DNA of 64,000 nucleotides, taken from positions 59,204,748 to 59,268,747 of the forward strand of contig CM038038.1 of the NCBI GenBank assembly GCA_021397845.1, given 5' to 3'. Source of the stretch: Areca catechu (taxonomy: Eukaryota; Streptophyta; Magnoliopsida; Arecales; Arecaceae). The position numbers and the translations under genes were made by a program. Of the stretch, positions 22,541 to 35,052 are shown piece after piece. Position 1 is the first letter of the stretch; every line of letters starts with the position of its first letter. Under the pieces are notes generated by a model. That model made no database searches and was not told where the DNA came from. It worked only from the letters and a program-made list of their open reading frames with translations.

Positions 22541-22890
22541 CATATTTTGATATGTTTGGAATAAAATTAGTTCAAATCCCTTGTATATCTAAAGAATTTA
22601 AATGGATTTGAACTAATTTGTAATGATCAAAAAGGTTTTAATACTGCAAGTTTTGTTATTTCTGAAAAAACTATTTTAGAAACTAGTATTTATGTATTTA
22701 GATCTAAATTTTTAATATATGAATGATGTATCATGTTCATAATTTAGGTCTAAAAATAATTAAATTAATTTTTTAATTAATTAATCAAAATTTATCTAGC
22801 CAAGTACTCGGATTTGGTGCAAGACCATGGCTGTCTGGTCATAGGAGCTAAATAGGATTTAAAGGCCCTCACTTCCCATTCAGTGGGTCA
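22541..22890 (+). other. Non-coding leader, left part
   Basis: AT-rich, no ORF. The end (ACCATGGCTGTCTGGTCATAGG ... CCCATTCAGTGGG, not contiguous) resembles the leader of element B around 30150-30240 and continues after solo LTR O at 24283. Confidence 0.4.
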
Positions 22891-24282
22891 TGACGTGGAA
22901 CTAGATATGCATGCAATTATTTTTTATGTTTTTTAAATATTAAGTTATATGTTTTAATCTCGAAGATCAAACCAAAGAATAATGTAAAGAGTTCTATATG
23001 AAATTAAGAAACTAAGAGCATGCACAACAAAATCTAAAAAGCAATGGAAAGAGGACCGCCGAGGCTGAGAAGTCTCGATTGGGCCAGTTCATCTGCAATA
23101 AAGCATCTAGCAAGCAGAGGGGGTATACTTGGCAACGGTAGATGAGCCTGGTGTAGATCGTATGCGAAGAGGTCGCTTTCATTCCTAGATGCTGCCTGAA
23201 AAATCAAGCCAGAGATCCGCGGATTACTGGCTTTCAACCCGGTGTCTGATTGCTGCCCGGCTAGAGTCATTGGATTCTTAGGAGTTGAGGAACCTACAAA
23301 CAACCTTTCACAAGTGAGAAAATAAAACAAGGATGAAGTAGAAAAGGAAAAATATCAAGGGGAAGGAGATGTTTGAAGAGGGCGGCTAGGGTTTGGATAG
23401 CTGGATGGTGGCTGGAGACTCGGCGTAGAACACCGGGAAAATGGAAGGGCTCATACAGAATCCCTTTTAGCATATAGCAGGTAGCACACAGCAATTGGAA
23501 GAACTCAATATTCTTTCATGAAAAAGTTATTAAATTTTCATACAAGGGGTCCCTTATATAGAGTCATGAGACTTAGGGCCCAAGCAAAAGGAAACAAGGA
23601 AAATAATGGGAGCCCACTTTCCTCCTAAAGTGTGGGGCTGAATACATGGAAGAAAATACTCTCATGCCATACAAATTCCCTCCAAAAAAGATAGGTAGTG
23701 GGCAGCCAAAGGGAGGGACCAAGGGGTGCCAATTTCTTACTTCTCTTGGCTCGGGGTGGACCACTTCTTTCCTAAGCAAGCTGGCATGAATCATGGGATT
23801 CATGTTTATCTGTTTTGACTTTCCTTCTTGGACTCGATGTGGTCCATAATATTCCTAAGCAGGCGTCCAAGAATCTGGGGCTTGAAGTATATCCATAGGC
23901 ATGTGGACTTCTTATGGTTGGGGCATGGAAGGGATGTGCTAGCATGTGGATATCAACTCTTCAAGCATGGGCCGACTTTAAGTTCCTCCAAGTAGTCCTA
24001 GGGCATCGCCATCCAGGGTGTGACTGGGACTCCATGTGGCTTCTGAGGTGGCGCACTAGGTATTGTCCTTTACAAGCTTGGGTCTTCTTAGATTCAACTT
24101 GATGATTACAAGACTCATAATATGACCAGCTCATTATGAGCTGACTGGTACAGGACTCAAAAAATAAAAAGACAACTCAAATAGGCTAAGCCTTTATTAC
24201 AAATGGACTCAAATGCTTCTAAGTAATCCACAGAGGGTTGAGAAGCCTCTATCTTATTTTAGTGCCTCTGGTATCCCCACCA
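22891..24282 (-). mobile_element. Solo LTR O (gypsy, C/N group)
   Basis: It runs from TGACGTGGAACTAG to TATCCCCACCA, 1392 bp, and resembles the LTRs of C and N. The flanks are GGTCA (22886-22890) and GGTCT (24283-24287), a target duplication with one mismatch. Removing the LTR rejoins leader sequence similar to 30205-30240. Its high-coordinate end encodes a RIRxRLLNPLW-like peptide on the minus strand, with one stop. Confidence 0.8.
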
Positions 24283-24287
24283 GGTCT

Positions 24288-25700
24288 CCTATGGCATATA
24301 GAGGTGCTACATGTGACTTGACCCATGAAGAAGAACACGGCTAAGTAAGTAGGTTCATGTTTAGATCTAAAATAAATTATATAAGATGTAACTTAAATGG
24401 TTTAATCTAAGACAAGATGTATGAGATGCATAAGTTAGAGTTTAGATCTAAACCAATAATTCATGATCATAAACTATTAATTCCATGAAATTAAACCTAA
24501 TCTAAAATCAATTAAGGTTCTAAATTTTATTTCATGGATGTGGGTATGGGTAAATAAATTAGGTCTAGTGATTAGGGTACACATCAGGGTCTTGATTAGA
24601 TTAGGCTAGAGCTTGTTTCAGTTTTGTGCAGTTGACTAAACCCAATCAATGATTGATCAAGGTTAGGTCAATGGGGCTCAAAATTGACTTAGATATAGTT
24701 TGATCATATCAATTCACACTTGATATGAATCTATAAATTAAGACCTAATTTGGCTCAATAGCAATTCTGAGTCATTAGTTGACCTAATTGATTCTTATTA
24801 ATTAATTGGTGTCTAAGGCAAGTTCAGATTTTGCTCATTAATTAGGGCTAACTCTTAATTGTCCAACTTGATTGGTGTTTGAGAAAAGAGGTTTAAATGG
24901 AAGAACCTCTCATGGATCTAACTTACCTGACCAACTTGGTCAATTAAGATTTTGATTAGGTTGCTTTTGATTCAAGTTAACCAATGCCATTTAGTTTTGT
25001 CATATATAAGATTATGCTAATCTAAACTTGGTTAGTCAAACATGTGATTAGGTTGACTAACTTAGAAGAGACTTGAATCCAAGCCTCCTCATTAATATTA
25101 AATTTTAGGTCTTTCACTATTGTAGGTGTGCAGGTGTCTTAGTGATGTTGACTGCTCTCGACTGGTCATAGTAGTTCGGTTGTATCAGAAAGATTCAACC
25201 ACCCTATTAGCCTGAGATGTTACTAGATATAGATGGAGTTGGGCCCAATAATTGGACATGGTGAGGGACAGAATGATGACTTTGCCAAAGCAAAAATATT
25301 GGGTCAGACTTAACTAAGGAATGGACCAATAACCGAGCATGGTGAGGTTTCATGACTTAGAGCTACAATATGCATGATTTGCATTAGATAAGGGTTATCC
25401 ACTCATCGATATAGCAAGTTACAAATAACCAGGCATGGAAAGATACCGCATATTGGTGGGACCACTACACTCACTAGAAATCTTGGTCGAGCAGGGGTTT
25501 CCACATCTCAACAAAGAAGTATGTAAGATCTATGAAATTAGTAGGAGTCTAAATTATTTCTTAAAGTTCCTAGAATAATTTTTACTATTAAGTACAAAAG
25601 TATAACCAAATCTTCTACTCTTTCGTAAGTAAACTATATCAACTTTCAATCCATTAGCCTATATAGTTGAAATAAACTGACTTGTTGGGCTTAACTATAA
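24288..25700. other. Non-coding retrotransposon interior
   Basis: About 1.4 kb without recognisable coding sequence. It looks like a long non-coding interior (LARD-like) or a decayed leader. Phrases such as AACCGAGCATGG and AACCAGGCATGG recur near 25335 and 25425. No polypurine tract or second LTR could be assigned. Confidence 0.35.
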
Positions 25701-26052
25701 AAACTGATTCAAGAACCTTAAAATAGTCTTGAATTCTGAGAAGTTGGGCTTTGTGCTCGACCAGGAGATGTCCATCTTACCTGACCATCCTAGTGCTTGC
25801 CAGATGGTAGCACATGAGAAATGGATGAAAATGATCCACATAGGAACTTGACCAAGGAAGCAATCCTACAATGCTTGCTTGTTTGACTGGGACTCTTTCG
25901 ATAGCCTTTCGGACTTTTTCTCTTTGCTAGAATCCGTACCCTCCTGTAGGGCACTCAGAGATCACTCTGACTCCTCTCTCAGATCTTGAATACCTCTTCT
26001 ATTTTTTTCCCTAAGCTCTTGTCTTAATTAGACTAGCCTTTTCTTAAAAGAA

Positions 26053-26081
26053 CAAGGTTTGTCTTAAAAAGACAAACCTTG
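26053..26081. repeat. Perfect hairpin in the H LTR
   Basis: CAAGGTTTGTCTT and AAGACAAACCTTG form a 13-bp stem with a three-base loop, about 80-110 bp downstream of the minus-strand TATA, so it would lie in the transcribed leader. Confidence 0.8.
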
Positions 26082-26161
26082 TCTTAAAGAAGAGGAAGAT
26101 AAAATAGCAGGTAGTATTCTTTGGATGGGAAACTCTATTGCTCTGGCATCAGAATATGATG

Positions 26162-26175
26162 CCTTTTATATAAAG
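26162..26175 (-). promoter_or_regulatory. TATA box of the H LTR
   Basis: Minus strand CTTTATATAAAAGG, in the middle of the LTR as expected for a U3/R boundary. Confidence 0.5.
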
Positions 26176-27319
26176 TGATGGGGCACGTGATATGTCTCCC
26201 CTTCAGCCATTTGATAAGACCCTTCAAACAGAAGGAGTCTTATTAGGAAGAGAGGTCATATCATGATACATCTAATCATGCGCCCAGAGATAAAGTAATA
26301 TGTCTCAATTTTTTAGCCTTTTCTCCTTCTACCACATGGCATTAAATGGTTATAAGAAGGCTAAGGGGCATGAAATCAGAAAGAAAGCATCAAAGAAATA
26401 TAGGAGCCTTCAAACAGAAGGACTACTGGTTTCAAATTAGTGCCATAATGAAGAGACACAACTCTTCATTTTGCACCAACTCCTTCCATGCCATTTTTCC
26501 ATTATTTGACCAGTCAAGCCCATTGCAAAAGGGTGTAGAGATAAGGGAGAAAGTCATAAACATTATATGGGATTTGTGATTGACAAGAAGAAGGACTCTT
26601 GGTCCTTCAGTGCACATTTATTTTGGCACACATCTATTGTGGCGCCAAGAGTCCAATCCAAGTTGGACTCTTCCATAATTCCAATTAAGGCCCAAATGAA
26701 TCTAGATAAAATTAGACAAATGTTGTTCTAATTAGGACATAATCCAATTTAAGTCCCACTTAAATTAGTTAGCTTAAATAGCAAGCTAATAAACCCAATC
26801 CAATTGGGTTAGGAGTTGGGCTAGCCAATATATGCTAGTATATCAATTAGCTAGCCAACTAGGATTTTTTGACTCTAATAAAAATATAATTGACTTCCTT
26901 GGCCAGTTTCCTAATGTATGTGACTCTTTGGATTTGACATCTAGCCAGTAGTAGGTCTAGGTCCATGCCAATTCGATCCAATTGAACCTGATTGACCAAA
27001 TTAGGTCAAATTGAGCTGACCTAAGTTGCCAATTCGAACCAGCTTCCAAATTGACTCATGAATCCAATCCATTTAATTCATGAGAACCTACAAGACATGA
27101 TTGATGTTTAGTAATGTGTCATGCCTACCCAGAAGATAAAAAATCTGGTAAAAATTATCAAAATACCCTTCAATGAAAAGTTACCGTATAATTTAATCAT
27201 AGCAATATGATGAGTCAAATGCCTTTATTAATAAATAATATCATAAATTAGCTAGAAGATCACAGAAATGTCAATACAAAGATTAGCTTTTAGGGCACTA
27301 TTCTTTCAATCTTTCACTT

Positions 27320-28505
27320 TGGTAGGGATAACAGGATCAGACACAGATCCCTGGATCCCATATGGTTTAATTAGTCATGTGTCAATGTTTTAAAAATTTT
27401 GTAATCAATTAAGATCGAGTCCTGTAATAAGTTGAGGTTAGTTGATTTGTCTCAACCCTCAACCTAGTCAGTATTTTGAGTCTTGTACATCAATTATGAG
27501 TCCAGTATAAGCCCAATTTTTGTACAAGAGAGGAGGTCACCCTATTTTGGAGTTTCACGAGGCCATATCTAGTTGTTAGAGGCCACTACATCAGCCCATT
27601 GGATTTTGTGTGACAATCTAGGATCCAAGATGCTTCCAGAAACCCTGATTCCTTCCAGATGCCCTCCAGATACCTAGATTGCCTTCCAGATGCTAGAGCA
27701 TATTTCTAAACCAAGGCATCCATGATTCTAGAGGTCCACCTACATCCCAGCTCAAGGAAATCAGGCCCAGGTGGCAAGCCCAAGCCCTAAAGAAGCAAGA
27801 TTCCATGGAATATTCCTGCTATTAGGCTACCAGGCCACCCCAGCTTCCAGAGGACCCAGCCCATGCACCCAAGCCCCTTTAGGCCAGTTCCTTACAGCCC
27901 CTAGAAGCCCAACATGTCCTCCTAGGCATCCTTGAAGTGTTGACCAAGTCCAAGAGGTGTTCTTGAGTAGAATAGTCAAAGCATGAAGAAAAAAGGAGAA
28001 GACTAGGTCAATTCCTAACCTAATGGAGATTTGTTTTTCTAACCTAGTTAAGAAAGGACTTGTATTCCAATTTGGAAGAGGACTTGTAACCCAAGTATAA
28101 CCATGGTTAGTGAGGGCATGGAAACTCTATAAATACCCCACCCCTCCCCCTCTTGTAATCAACTTTTATTAATGATATCAAAACCCTGGTGAAATTTATT
28201 TTGAGCTTGCAAGCTTGTGCTACTCTGTTCTTTTGGTTTTTGGTTTGTGTTCTTGTGCTTGGCTGAATTCCTTGCTGCCCTCGCATCCTTCCATGACCTA
28301 ACTCACTGCCATCCAAGCCTTCACATGTCCAAGAACGAGTACCCTAGGCCACCAAGCAAGGAGATCTTCATCAAGCTTAAAGTCGTCTCGCTTCTAAACC
28401 CTAACCTGATTCCTTCTAAACCTAGTTTCCTTTCCTTTTCTTACTTGCTATTTTGATTGACCATTGATATTTTCCAGGATCCTTGAGGTGTTTCACCTCC
28501 CCAGA
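27320..28505 (+). repeat. Solo LTR I, left part (gypsy)
   Basis: It starts TGGTAGGGATAACAGG, preceded by CACTT (27315-27319). Its first ~55 bases read as a diverged version of the RIRQRLLNPLW end (RIRHRSLDPIW). TATA-like CTATAAATA lies at 28127-28135. Element B interrupts it at 28505; it resumes at 35053. Joined length is about 1.58 kb. Confidence 0.8.
28127..28135 (+). promoter_or_regulatory. TATA box of LTR I
   Basis: CTATAAATA followed by a C-rich stretch (CCCCACCCCTCCCCC), the layout also seen in LTR K near 38204. Confidence 0.55.
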
Positions 28506-30093
28506 TGGTGTGGGCACCAGAATCCGACAGAGGCTCCTCAACCCTCTATGGATGTCCAATTAGGGTTCCATTTTTTTTAGGTCTTGAAATAAGGCTTCAA
28601 GCCTAAACCTTGTAATTTTCTTTAGCTTTGAATTGAGTCTCCTGTGTCTGTGTCTAGTCCTGTATTGAGTCAATTGTGTGCACTGAGTCCAGTTAGAGTC
28701 GGTTTGAAGTATGGGTCCAAGCAAGATTGGTCTTAAAATCTAGTCTCTTTGGAGGTAGGTCAGGAAGGAAGCCAACTCAGCTCAGGGGCCCACCTTTTTC
28801 ATCTTATGTGGCACCATGACAACTTGCCTTGTGGGTGGCACACAAGTTAGCTTTGGACACCTAAAGGGGGGGACATATCACTTGACTCACTCCCTCTTTC
28901 CCTCCCCCCTATCAAGCTTGTTTCTACATATGGGTGGCTGGCCAAGAGAAGGTCAAATGGGGGTTGGAGTTTGGAATTCAAATCCCTTCAAGCCCTCCAA
29001 TCAAGCTTTCTTCCCAAACTACTTGAACCTCTTTGGAAGGAATGGCAGGATCCATGGGCTCCTCCACTTCCCACTCCCCATATCTTGCTTTGTGCCAAAG
29101 ATGGATGCACAACCAAGGAAAGGAGGAGGACACAAGCCTTGCTCTAAGCCTCACTTCATGTCTTCTTCCAAAATGAAGGACCAACATTCCAAGTTCAAGG
29201 GTGCTAAGATCCCTCTTCCAAGCCTCACATCAAGCCATGCCTAATCAAGTCCAACTTCATGGTCGGCCAAAGGAGAGAATTCTAAATTTTTTTGGGTGCC
29301 TCTTCAAAGAGAACTTGTATTTTCATTTGAAATTCAAATGGGGTCCTAAGGTACCTATAAAAAAAACCTTACCCCTCCTTTGTATTCTTGATTGTTGATG
29401 AATGAAAAACCAAGTCTTTTTGAGAGCCAGTTTTCTTTAGTTGCCTTCGTTCACTAGGAACGTTGATCTCCATGAGGGAGAGCCTTCACCTTCGGGCATC
29501 AAGAGGTGTGAGGCCTAAAGTTATCGTCTCTTCCGCAACTCCATCCTCCAACTTTGAATCGGAGCCCATTGGGATCATCCACTCGGGCGGCTAGCAAGAA
29601 GACTCCACCCATCACCACATCAACTCTCTTTCCTTCTTCTATTGCTATCTTTTGATTGAAACCTAACTCTTCTTCTTTGAATGCTTGCAGGTCCTCCAGG
29701 TGCCACGAACATGGAATCGGCCTTCCTTGCCTTCGTGACCTCTGGATCGAAAGCCGATGCATCTGCAGGATTGAGGGCTTGATCATCCAGACCGCATCCG
29801 CGATAGTAAGTGATCTTGGCATCGGGCACTTCAGATCTTTGAGATTTGCAATCCTAGACTCCTAAGTAGGTATTGTTCTAAGAGCTAAGTCCTACGGGAT
29901 TTCTCAACCCCGGGCTCCTCTATTTATCATTGCTTAGGGACTACTTGCTTGCCTGAGGTTCTTGTTAATATAGAACCCTAGAACTACTCTTACTTGTTTT
30001 CAGGAATCCAAAGAAAATCACTAAAACCTAAAAATCATAAAACAAAAAAATCACTTGCATCATTTCATCTTGCATTTAGTTCCTCCCCCATCA
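28506..30093 (+). repeat. 5' LTR of element B
   Basis: It runs from TGGTGTGGGCACCAG to CCCCCATCA. TATAAAAAAA at 29356. An acceptor-like GCTTGCAG precedes GTCCTCCAGG near 29690. The ORF at 28816-29244 recurs at the same place in the other LTR and has no domain. Confidence 0.9.
29356..29365 (+). promoter_or_regulatory. TATA box of the B 5' LTR
   Basis: CCTATAAAAAAAACC about 850 bp into the LTR; repeated at 34311 in the 3' LTR. Confidence 0.55.
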
Positions 30094-30097
30094 TTTC

Positions 30098-30109
30098 TGG
30101 TATTAGAGC
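30098..30109 (+). promoter_or_regulatory. Primer-binding site of element B
   Basis: TGGTATTAGAGC, one mismatch to the tRNA-Met site, four bases after the LTR. Confidence 0.8.
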
Positions 30110-31139
30110 ATTGTTAGGACTTAGCGCTTCTTAAGTACATGGATTAGGTGCATCACCAGGCCGTCCGGTCTTAGGAGAAAAGTAGGGTTTCAAGACCCTC
30201 TCTTCCCATTCCACGGGGATCTCCTAAGTTGTGTAGGGGTGCCATTGTGATAGGCCTTTGAAAGGAAACACAAGAAGAAAAAGATTTCAAAACCCTAATC
30301 AAAATTTTTTTTTTTTGCATCTTTAGATCTCATCTACTTTTAATTTCTGCAATTTTTCCTTTCCATACATGGTCTATTATTTTAAGTATTACTATTTGTA
30401 GAGACCTCTAAATCTCGTGATTTTTATTTCTTTAGATCAAATATAATTCAAAATATTTTTGGTGATTTTCTTAGATTTTGTTACAATTTGTAGAATTTCT
30501 ACAAGCTGAAATACTGCCTAAGAAGAAGTTCTGTTCTGAGAATTTCAGCAATTGCATTTTCTTTCGTTTTCATTTGTCCTATAATTTAATCTTGCATTTA
30601 GGGTCATATCATTTTATTTCCATCATCTTATCTCTGTTATCATACATCAAAAAACCCAAAAATATAATTTAGAGACATCTCATTAGATCATTTGCTTACA
30701 ATCATTTTCATAAATCACTTTAAGGATGACAATTTGACATAGGGTCAGGATTTCATTACATGTCCCTAGCCCAAAAATCACCACCGGGCATATCGAGCAT
30801 AAGCTCTAACTAAAATCAAATAGATACTTAATTTGCTCTAGAGAGCTTAGGAATACCAACTGGTCGAGTCAAGACTAAGTGTCTATTCTTGGCGTTAGCC
30901 CATTCTGTGTGTGCTGCTGCTCTTGGTGTCTAGGCTTCGTGATTCAGGGCTTGTGAGTTGGTCCGCCTACCTGGCCAATCCCAGATTGGTGTCTAAGGTT
31001 GGCGTTCAGGGACCTCCACTCCCCTACACCTACCTGGCCAAGCACAGAGTTACTATAGACTGGTTTGCCACCCTGACTTAGGCAACTGGTTGATATTCTA
31101 GGTCTAGTAGATCATAGACGATTTTTGCGTGCTTGACTC
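30110..31139 (+). other. 5' leader of element B
   Basis: No gene. The part 30730-31045 matches the leaders of E and F (GACATAGGGTCAGGATTTC, GTCCCTAGCCCAAAAATC, two TTGGTGTCTA(A/G)G-type and two CTACCTGGCCAA copies). Confidence 0.65.
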
Positions 31140-32804
31140 ATGTCGACTAGATCAGGAGTCCCTTATCATCCCCACCATTCCCAAACAAGTGAACCTATTG
31201 AGAATGAAAGAGAAGATCAACTCAAGGTTATTCTTGAGCAATTGGCTAGGATAAACAGTAGGCTAGACAAGCTTGATGATAGAGTTGGAGCCATAGAGAA
31301 GAATAGTCCTAGGCCATCTGTCGAGCCTGAGTCTGAATCACCTTTTTCCCCTAGGGATTATCCTCATCATGAACCATCCATAGAAGCTGAACCTAAGAGA
31401 ATTCCCTATTTTAACCTAGCACAAGAGATTCACCCTAGGAGACCTAATCAGGAGTTCCTGGACCAGGAAGAACTGCATGAGTCTGATGACCTGTTAGGAG
31501 TAATTAGGTGCATCCTTACCCAGGACATAGTGTAAGAAAATTGGTGTAGGACTAACATCCTACAAACCATTGCCAAACTAGGGAATAAGGTATTCAAGAT
31601 CATAGTTGATAGTGGGAGCTGTGTCAATGCCATTTCTTCAAGTACTGTCAAATCCCAAGGATTGACCCCAGTTCCTCACCTTAAACCTTATAAGGTCTCA
31701 TGGATTGATTCGACCTCCATACCCTTAAATTTTAGGTGCCAAGTCTTGATCAAGTTGCAATCTTATGAAGAGATGATTTGGTGTGATGTCCTTTCCATAG
31801 GCGTCGGTAGTATTATCTTAGGACAACCTTGGCTGTACGATCATGATGCCACCCTTCATGGTCGGACCAATACCTGTACCTTTAACCACCATGGGAAGAA
31901 ATTTACAATTAACCCAGTTCAGCCTAAGGATCAGGTTAAAAGAGGATCAAGTAGTCTAAAGAAAAAGAAGCCAGAAGTTAACCTGATCAAGGACAATGAG
32001 TTTGAAGAAGAGATTACCGAGAAAGGACCCTATAAAGAATTTCAGGGAGAGAAGGATGAACAATCTGAAAATTTGAATACAAAAACCCCTGAGCCCATTG
32101 AAGACTTTAAGGTTGAGCCCACTGAGAATCTAAATGAAGAAACCCCTAAGCCTATTGAGGAATCCAAAGAAGACATCTCGGAATCTAGTCTAGTGGTGAA
32201 GTGTGATGTAGATGGACCCAAGGCTGAAATCACTAAGGAATCCATAGAAAAAGATTCTGAACCCACTATAAAATTTGAAGGAGTAACTAAGCCAGGATCG
32301 AACATAGTAGAAAAAGTTGAAGGTTCTCGAGTATTACCCATCGAGAAGGTCCAGGAACAATAAGTAGACAGTAGTTTAGAGGACTTTTTAGATAAACTTT
32401 CAAAAGACCTTCTTGATAACCTTCCACCTTCTAGGAGCACCCAGCCTACCCTAGAACTTGCACCTGTAGATCCTCCTAGTACTAATCATGAGGTTAGGAT
32501 GAGTGCACCCATAAAACAATGTCCAAATTTTGAGGTTATCCTGACTAACCAAAATCTATCTCATGCTTCCCAAAGAATGCCCCAAGACTCCGATTCCTAT
32601 TTCCTATCCTTCCCTGAGCCTTCTCACATTTCTAGAGACATGGGGTTGCATTTTGTTGAGATTACTAGGCTATATGACTCCTTAGAACCCATCCCTTTTG
32701 CCATTTACTTCTGGTATACTTTATGGCATTTGTTAGGGATCTATGATAATTTATCTTGTGCATACCAGACCTGGGTCAAGCCTAGTGAGTCAATAATCTA
32801 TTAG
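31140..32804 (+). pseudogene. Gag N-terminus, protease and derivative-specific ORF of element B
   Basis: One frame starts at ATG with MSTRSGVPYHP and runs 555 codons with only two stops, TAA at 31533 and 32361. After a coiled-coil-like gag start it enters an aspartic protease region with the active-site motif IVDSGSCVNA (near 31608), as in element F at 51100. A Glu/Pro-rich linker repeats phrases like EPIEDFK and KPIEESK. It ends with SYFLSFPEPSHIS..EITRL and FAIYFWYTLWHLLG. The gag core and zinc knuckle that should precede the protease are deleted; RT onward is absent. Confidence 0.8.
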
Positions 32805-32966
32805 GTTTATGCCCTAAAGAGTCCAATAAAATTCTGCTCTATAGGAATGTTTAGTTGAGTATACATTCTGCATCATGTTAGGATTCTGCATTAAGCATTA
32901 ATTTTTAAAATAATTTGACTGATTCTCGAAAGTGAACCAAAGAGTTTGATCAAAGGGATTCTGTAA

Positions 32967-33520
32967 TGATGAGGCTTAGGCCTGAACGGTTTCCACCTGG
33001 GACCGTTAAGAAACTTCATGCTCGTTGAGTTGGCCCCTTTAGAGTGATAAAGAGAGTTGGCCCTAATGCCTACGTTCTTGAACTATCCCCGGATTATGGC
33101 ATTAGCTCAACTTTCAATATCTCAGACTTAGTCGAGTACAGGGAACCAGCAAACATACCTAGCAAGCCTTTTGGGCCTGACCTTTCTTTTGAGAGTGAAC
33201 CCGAACCTGAGTGTCCACCTCCAATTTTACCAAAGAGAGGAGAGCAGATCGAGCGTGTCCTAGATGACCAAGCTATCACTACTCGGTGTAAAGGTTACCG
33301 ATGTTTCTTAGTCCAATGGCAAGGCTGACCTGAGTCCGATGACTCGTGGATTATCCGGGAGGACTTGCAGCGCCTCGATCCTGACCTTGTAGAGGAGTAC
33401 CTAAGCCAACTCAAGTCTTACTCGATAGGGCCGAGTTACTCCCACCCCGGGAGAACTGGTGTGGGCACCAAAATCCGATAGAGGCTCTTCAACCCTCTAT
33501 GGATGTCCAATTAGGGTTCC
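32967..33520 (+). pseudogene. Integrase C-terminus and chromodomain of element B
   Basis: It reads MRLRPERFPPG and KKLHAR, then GPNAYVLELSPDYGI, FNISDLVEYREP and the chromodomain (QIERVLDDQAITTR, FLVQWQG, then TGA, PESDDSW). The open part is 33044-33328. The frame continues past the 3' LTR start (33457) into the RLFNPLW tail. Stops show it is dead. Confidence 0.75.
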
Positions 33521-35047
33521 ATTTTTTTCAGGTCTTGAAATAAGGCTTCAAGCCTAAACCTTGTAATTTTCTTTAGCTTAGAATTGAGTCTCCTGTGTCT
33601 ATGTCTAGTCCTGTATTGAGTTAATTGTGTGTACTGAGTCCAGTCAGAGTCGGTTTGATGTATGGATCCAAGCAAGATTGGTCTTAAAATCTAGTCTCTT
33701 TTGAGCCAAGTCAGGAAGGAAGCCAACTCAGCTCAAGGGCCCTCCTTTTTCATCCTATGTGGCACCATGACAACTTGCCTTGTGGGCAGCACACAAGTCA
33801 GCTTTGGATGCCTAAAGGGGGGGACATATCACTTAACTCACTCCCTCTTTCCCTCCCCCCTATCAAGCTTGTTTCTACATATGGGTGGCTGGCCAAGAGA
33901 AGGTCAAATGGGGGTTGGAGTTTGGAATTCAAATCCCTTTCTTCAAGCCCTACAATCAAGCTTTCTTCCCAAACTACTTGAACCTCTTTGGAAGGAATGG
34001 CAGGATCCTTGGGCGCCTCCACTTCCCATTCCCCATATCTTGCTTTGTAGCAAAGATGGAAGCACAACCAAGGAAAGGAGGAGGACACAAGCCTTGCTCC
34101 AAGCCTCACTTCATGTCTTCTTCCAAAATGAAGGACCAACATTCCAAGTTCAAGGGTGCTAAGATCCCTCTTCCAAGCCTCACATCAAGCCATGCCTAAT
34201 CAAGTCCAACTTCATGGTCGGCCAAAGGAGAGAATTCTAAATTTTTTTGGGTGCCTCTTCAAAGAGGACTTGTATTTTCATTTGAAATTCAAATGGGGTC
34301 CTAAGGTACCTATAAAAAAAACCTTACCCCTCCTTTGTATTCTTGATTGTTGATGAATGAAAAACCAAGTCTTTTTGAGAGCCAGTTTTCTTTAGTTGCC
34401 TTCGTTCACTAGGAATGTCGATCTCCATGAGGGAGCGCCTTCGCCTTCGGGCGTAGAGAGGTGTGAGGCCTCAAGTTACCATCTCTTCCACAACTCCATC
34501 CTCAAACTTTGAATCAAAGTCCATTGGGATCATCCACTCGTGCGCCTAGCAAGAAGACTCCACCCATCACCACATCAACTCTCTTTCCTTCTTCTATTGC
34601 TATCTTTTGATCAAACCTAACTCTTCTTCTTTGAATGCTTGCAGGTCCTCCAGGTGCCACGAACACAGAATCGGCCTTCCTTGCCTTCGTGACCTCCGGA
34701 TCGAAAGCCGGTGCATCTGCATGGTTGAGGGCTCGATCATCCAGCCCGCATCCATGGGAGTGAGTGATCTCGGCATCGGGTGCTTCAGATCTTTGAGGTT
34801 TGCAACCCTAGACTCCTAAGTTGGTATTGTTTTTAGAGCTAAGTCCTACGAGGTTTCTCAACCCTGGGATCCTCTATTTATCATTGCTTAGGGACTACTT
34901 GCTTGCCTGAGGTTCTTGTTAATATAGAACCCTAGATCTACTCTTACTTGTTTTCGGGGATCCAAAGAAAATCATTAAAACCTAAAAATCATAAAACAAA
35001 CAAATCACTTGCATCATTTCATCTTGTATTTAGTTCCTCCCCCATCA
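33457..35047 (+). repeat. 3' LTR of element B
   Basis: It runs from TGGTGTGGGCACC to CCCCCATCA, 1591 bp, against 1588 bp for the 5' LTR, with scattered substitutions. TATA at 34311-34320. Confidence 0.9.
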
Positions 35048-35052
35048 CCAGA

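Larger units (their letters stand above)
25700..27300 (-). repeat. 3' LTR of minus-strand copia element H (approximate)
   Basis: On the minus strand the start AGTGCCCTAAAAGCTAATC at about 27300 follows a purine-rich stretch (GCAAGTGAAAGATTGAAAG) as in Tork/Angela-type copia elements. A TATA-like CTTTATATAAAAGG lies at 26162-26175. The lower boundary near 25700 is a guess from usual length. Solo LTR I sits in the purine-rich stretch and separates this LTR from the RNase H at 35453-36152. Confidence 0.5.
28506..35047 (+). mobile_element. Gypsy element B, pol-deleted chromovirus derivative keeping protease
   Basis: LTRs at 28506-30093 and 33457-35047 are flanked by a perfect CCAGA duplication (28501-28505 and 35048-35052). 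The interior has a primer-binding site, conserved leader, a fused gag N-terminus and protease ORF, acidic linker, integrase fragment and chromodomain end. Gag core, RT, RNase H and most of integrase are missing. It lies inside solo LTR I. Confidence 0.92.

Noticed and set aside
20258..27300. Possible low-copy host gene in the AT-rich stretch
   Set aside because: No ORF with a domain and no convincing exon series; LTR and primer-site features explain parts of it.
28816..29244. 142-codon ORF in the B LTR, with a relative at 33701-34162
   Set aside because: It recurs only because the two LTRs are copies; the frame is altered between them and no domain is visible.
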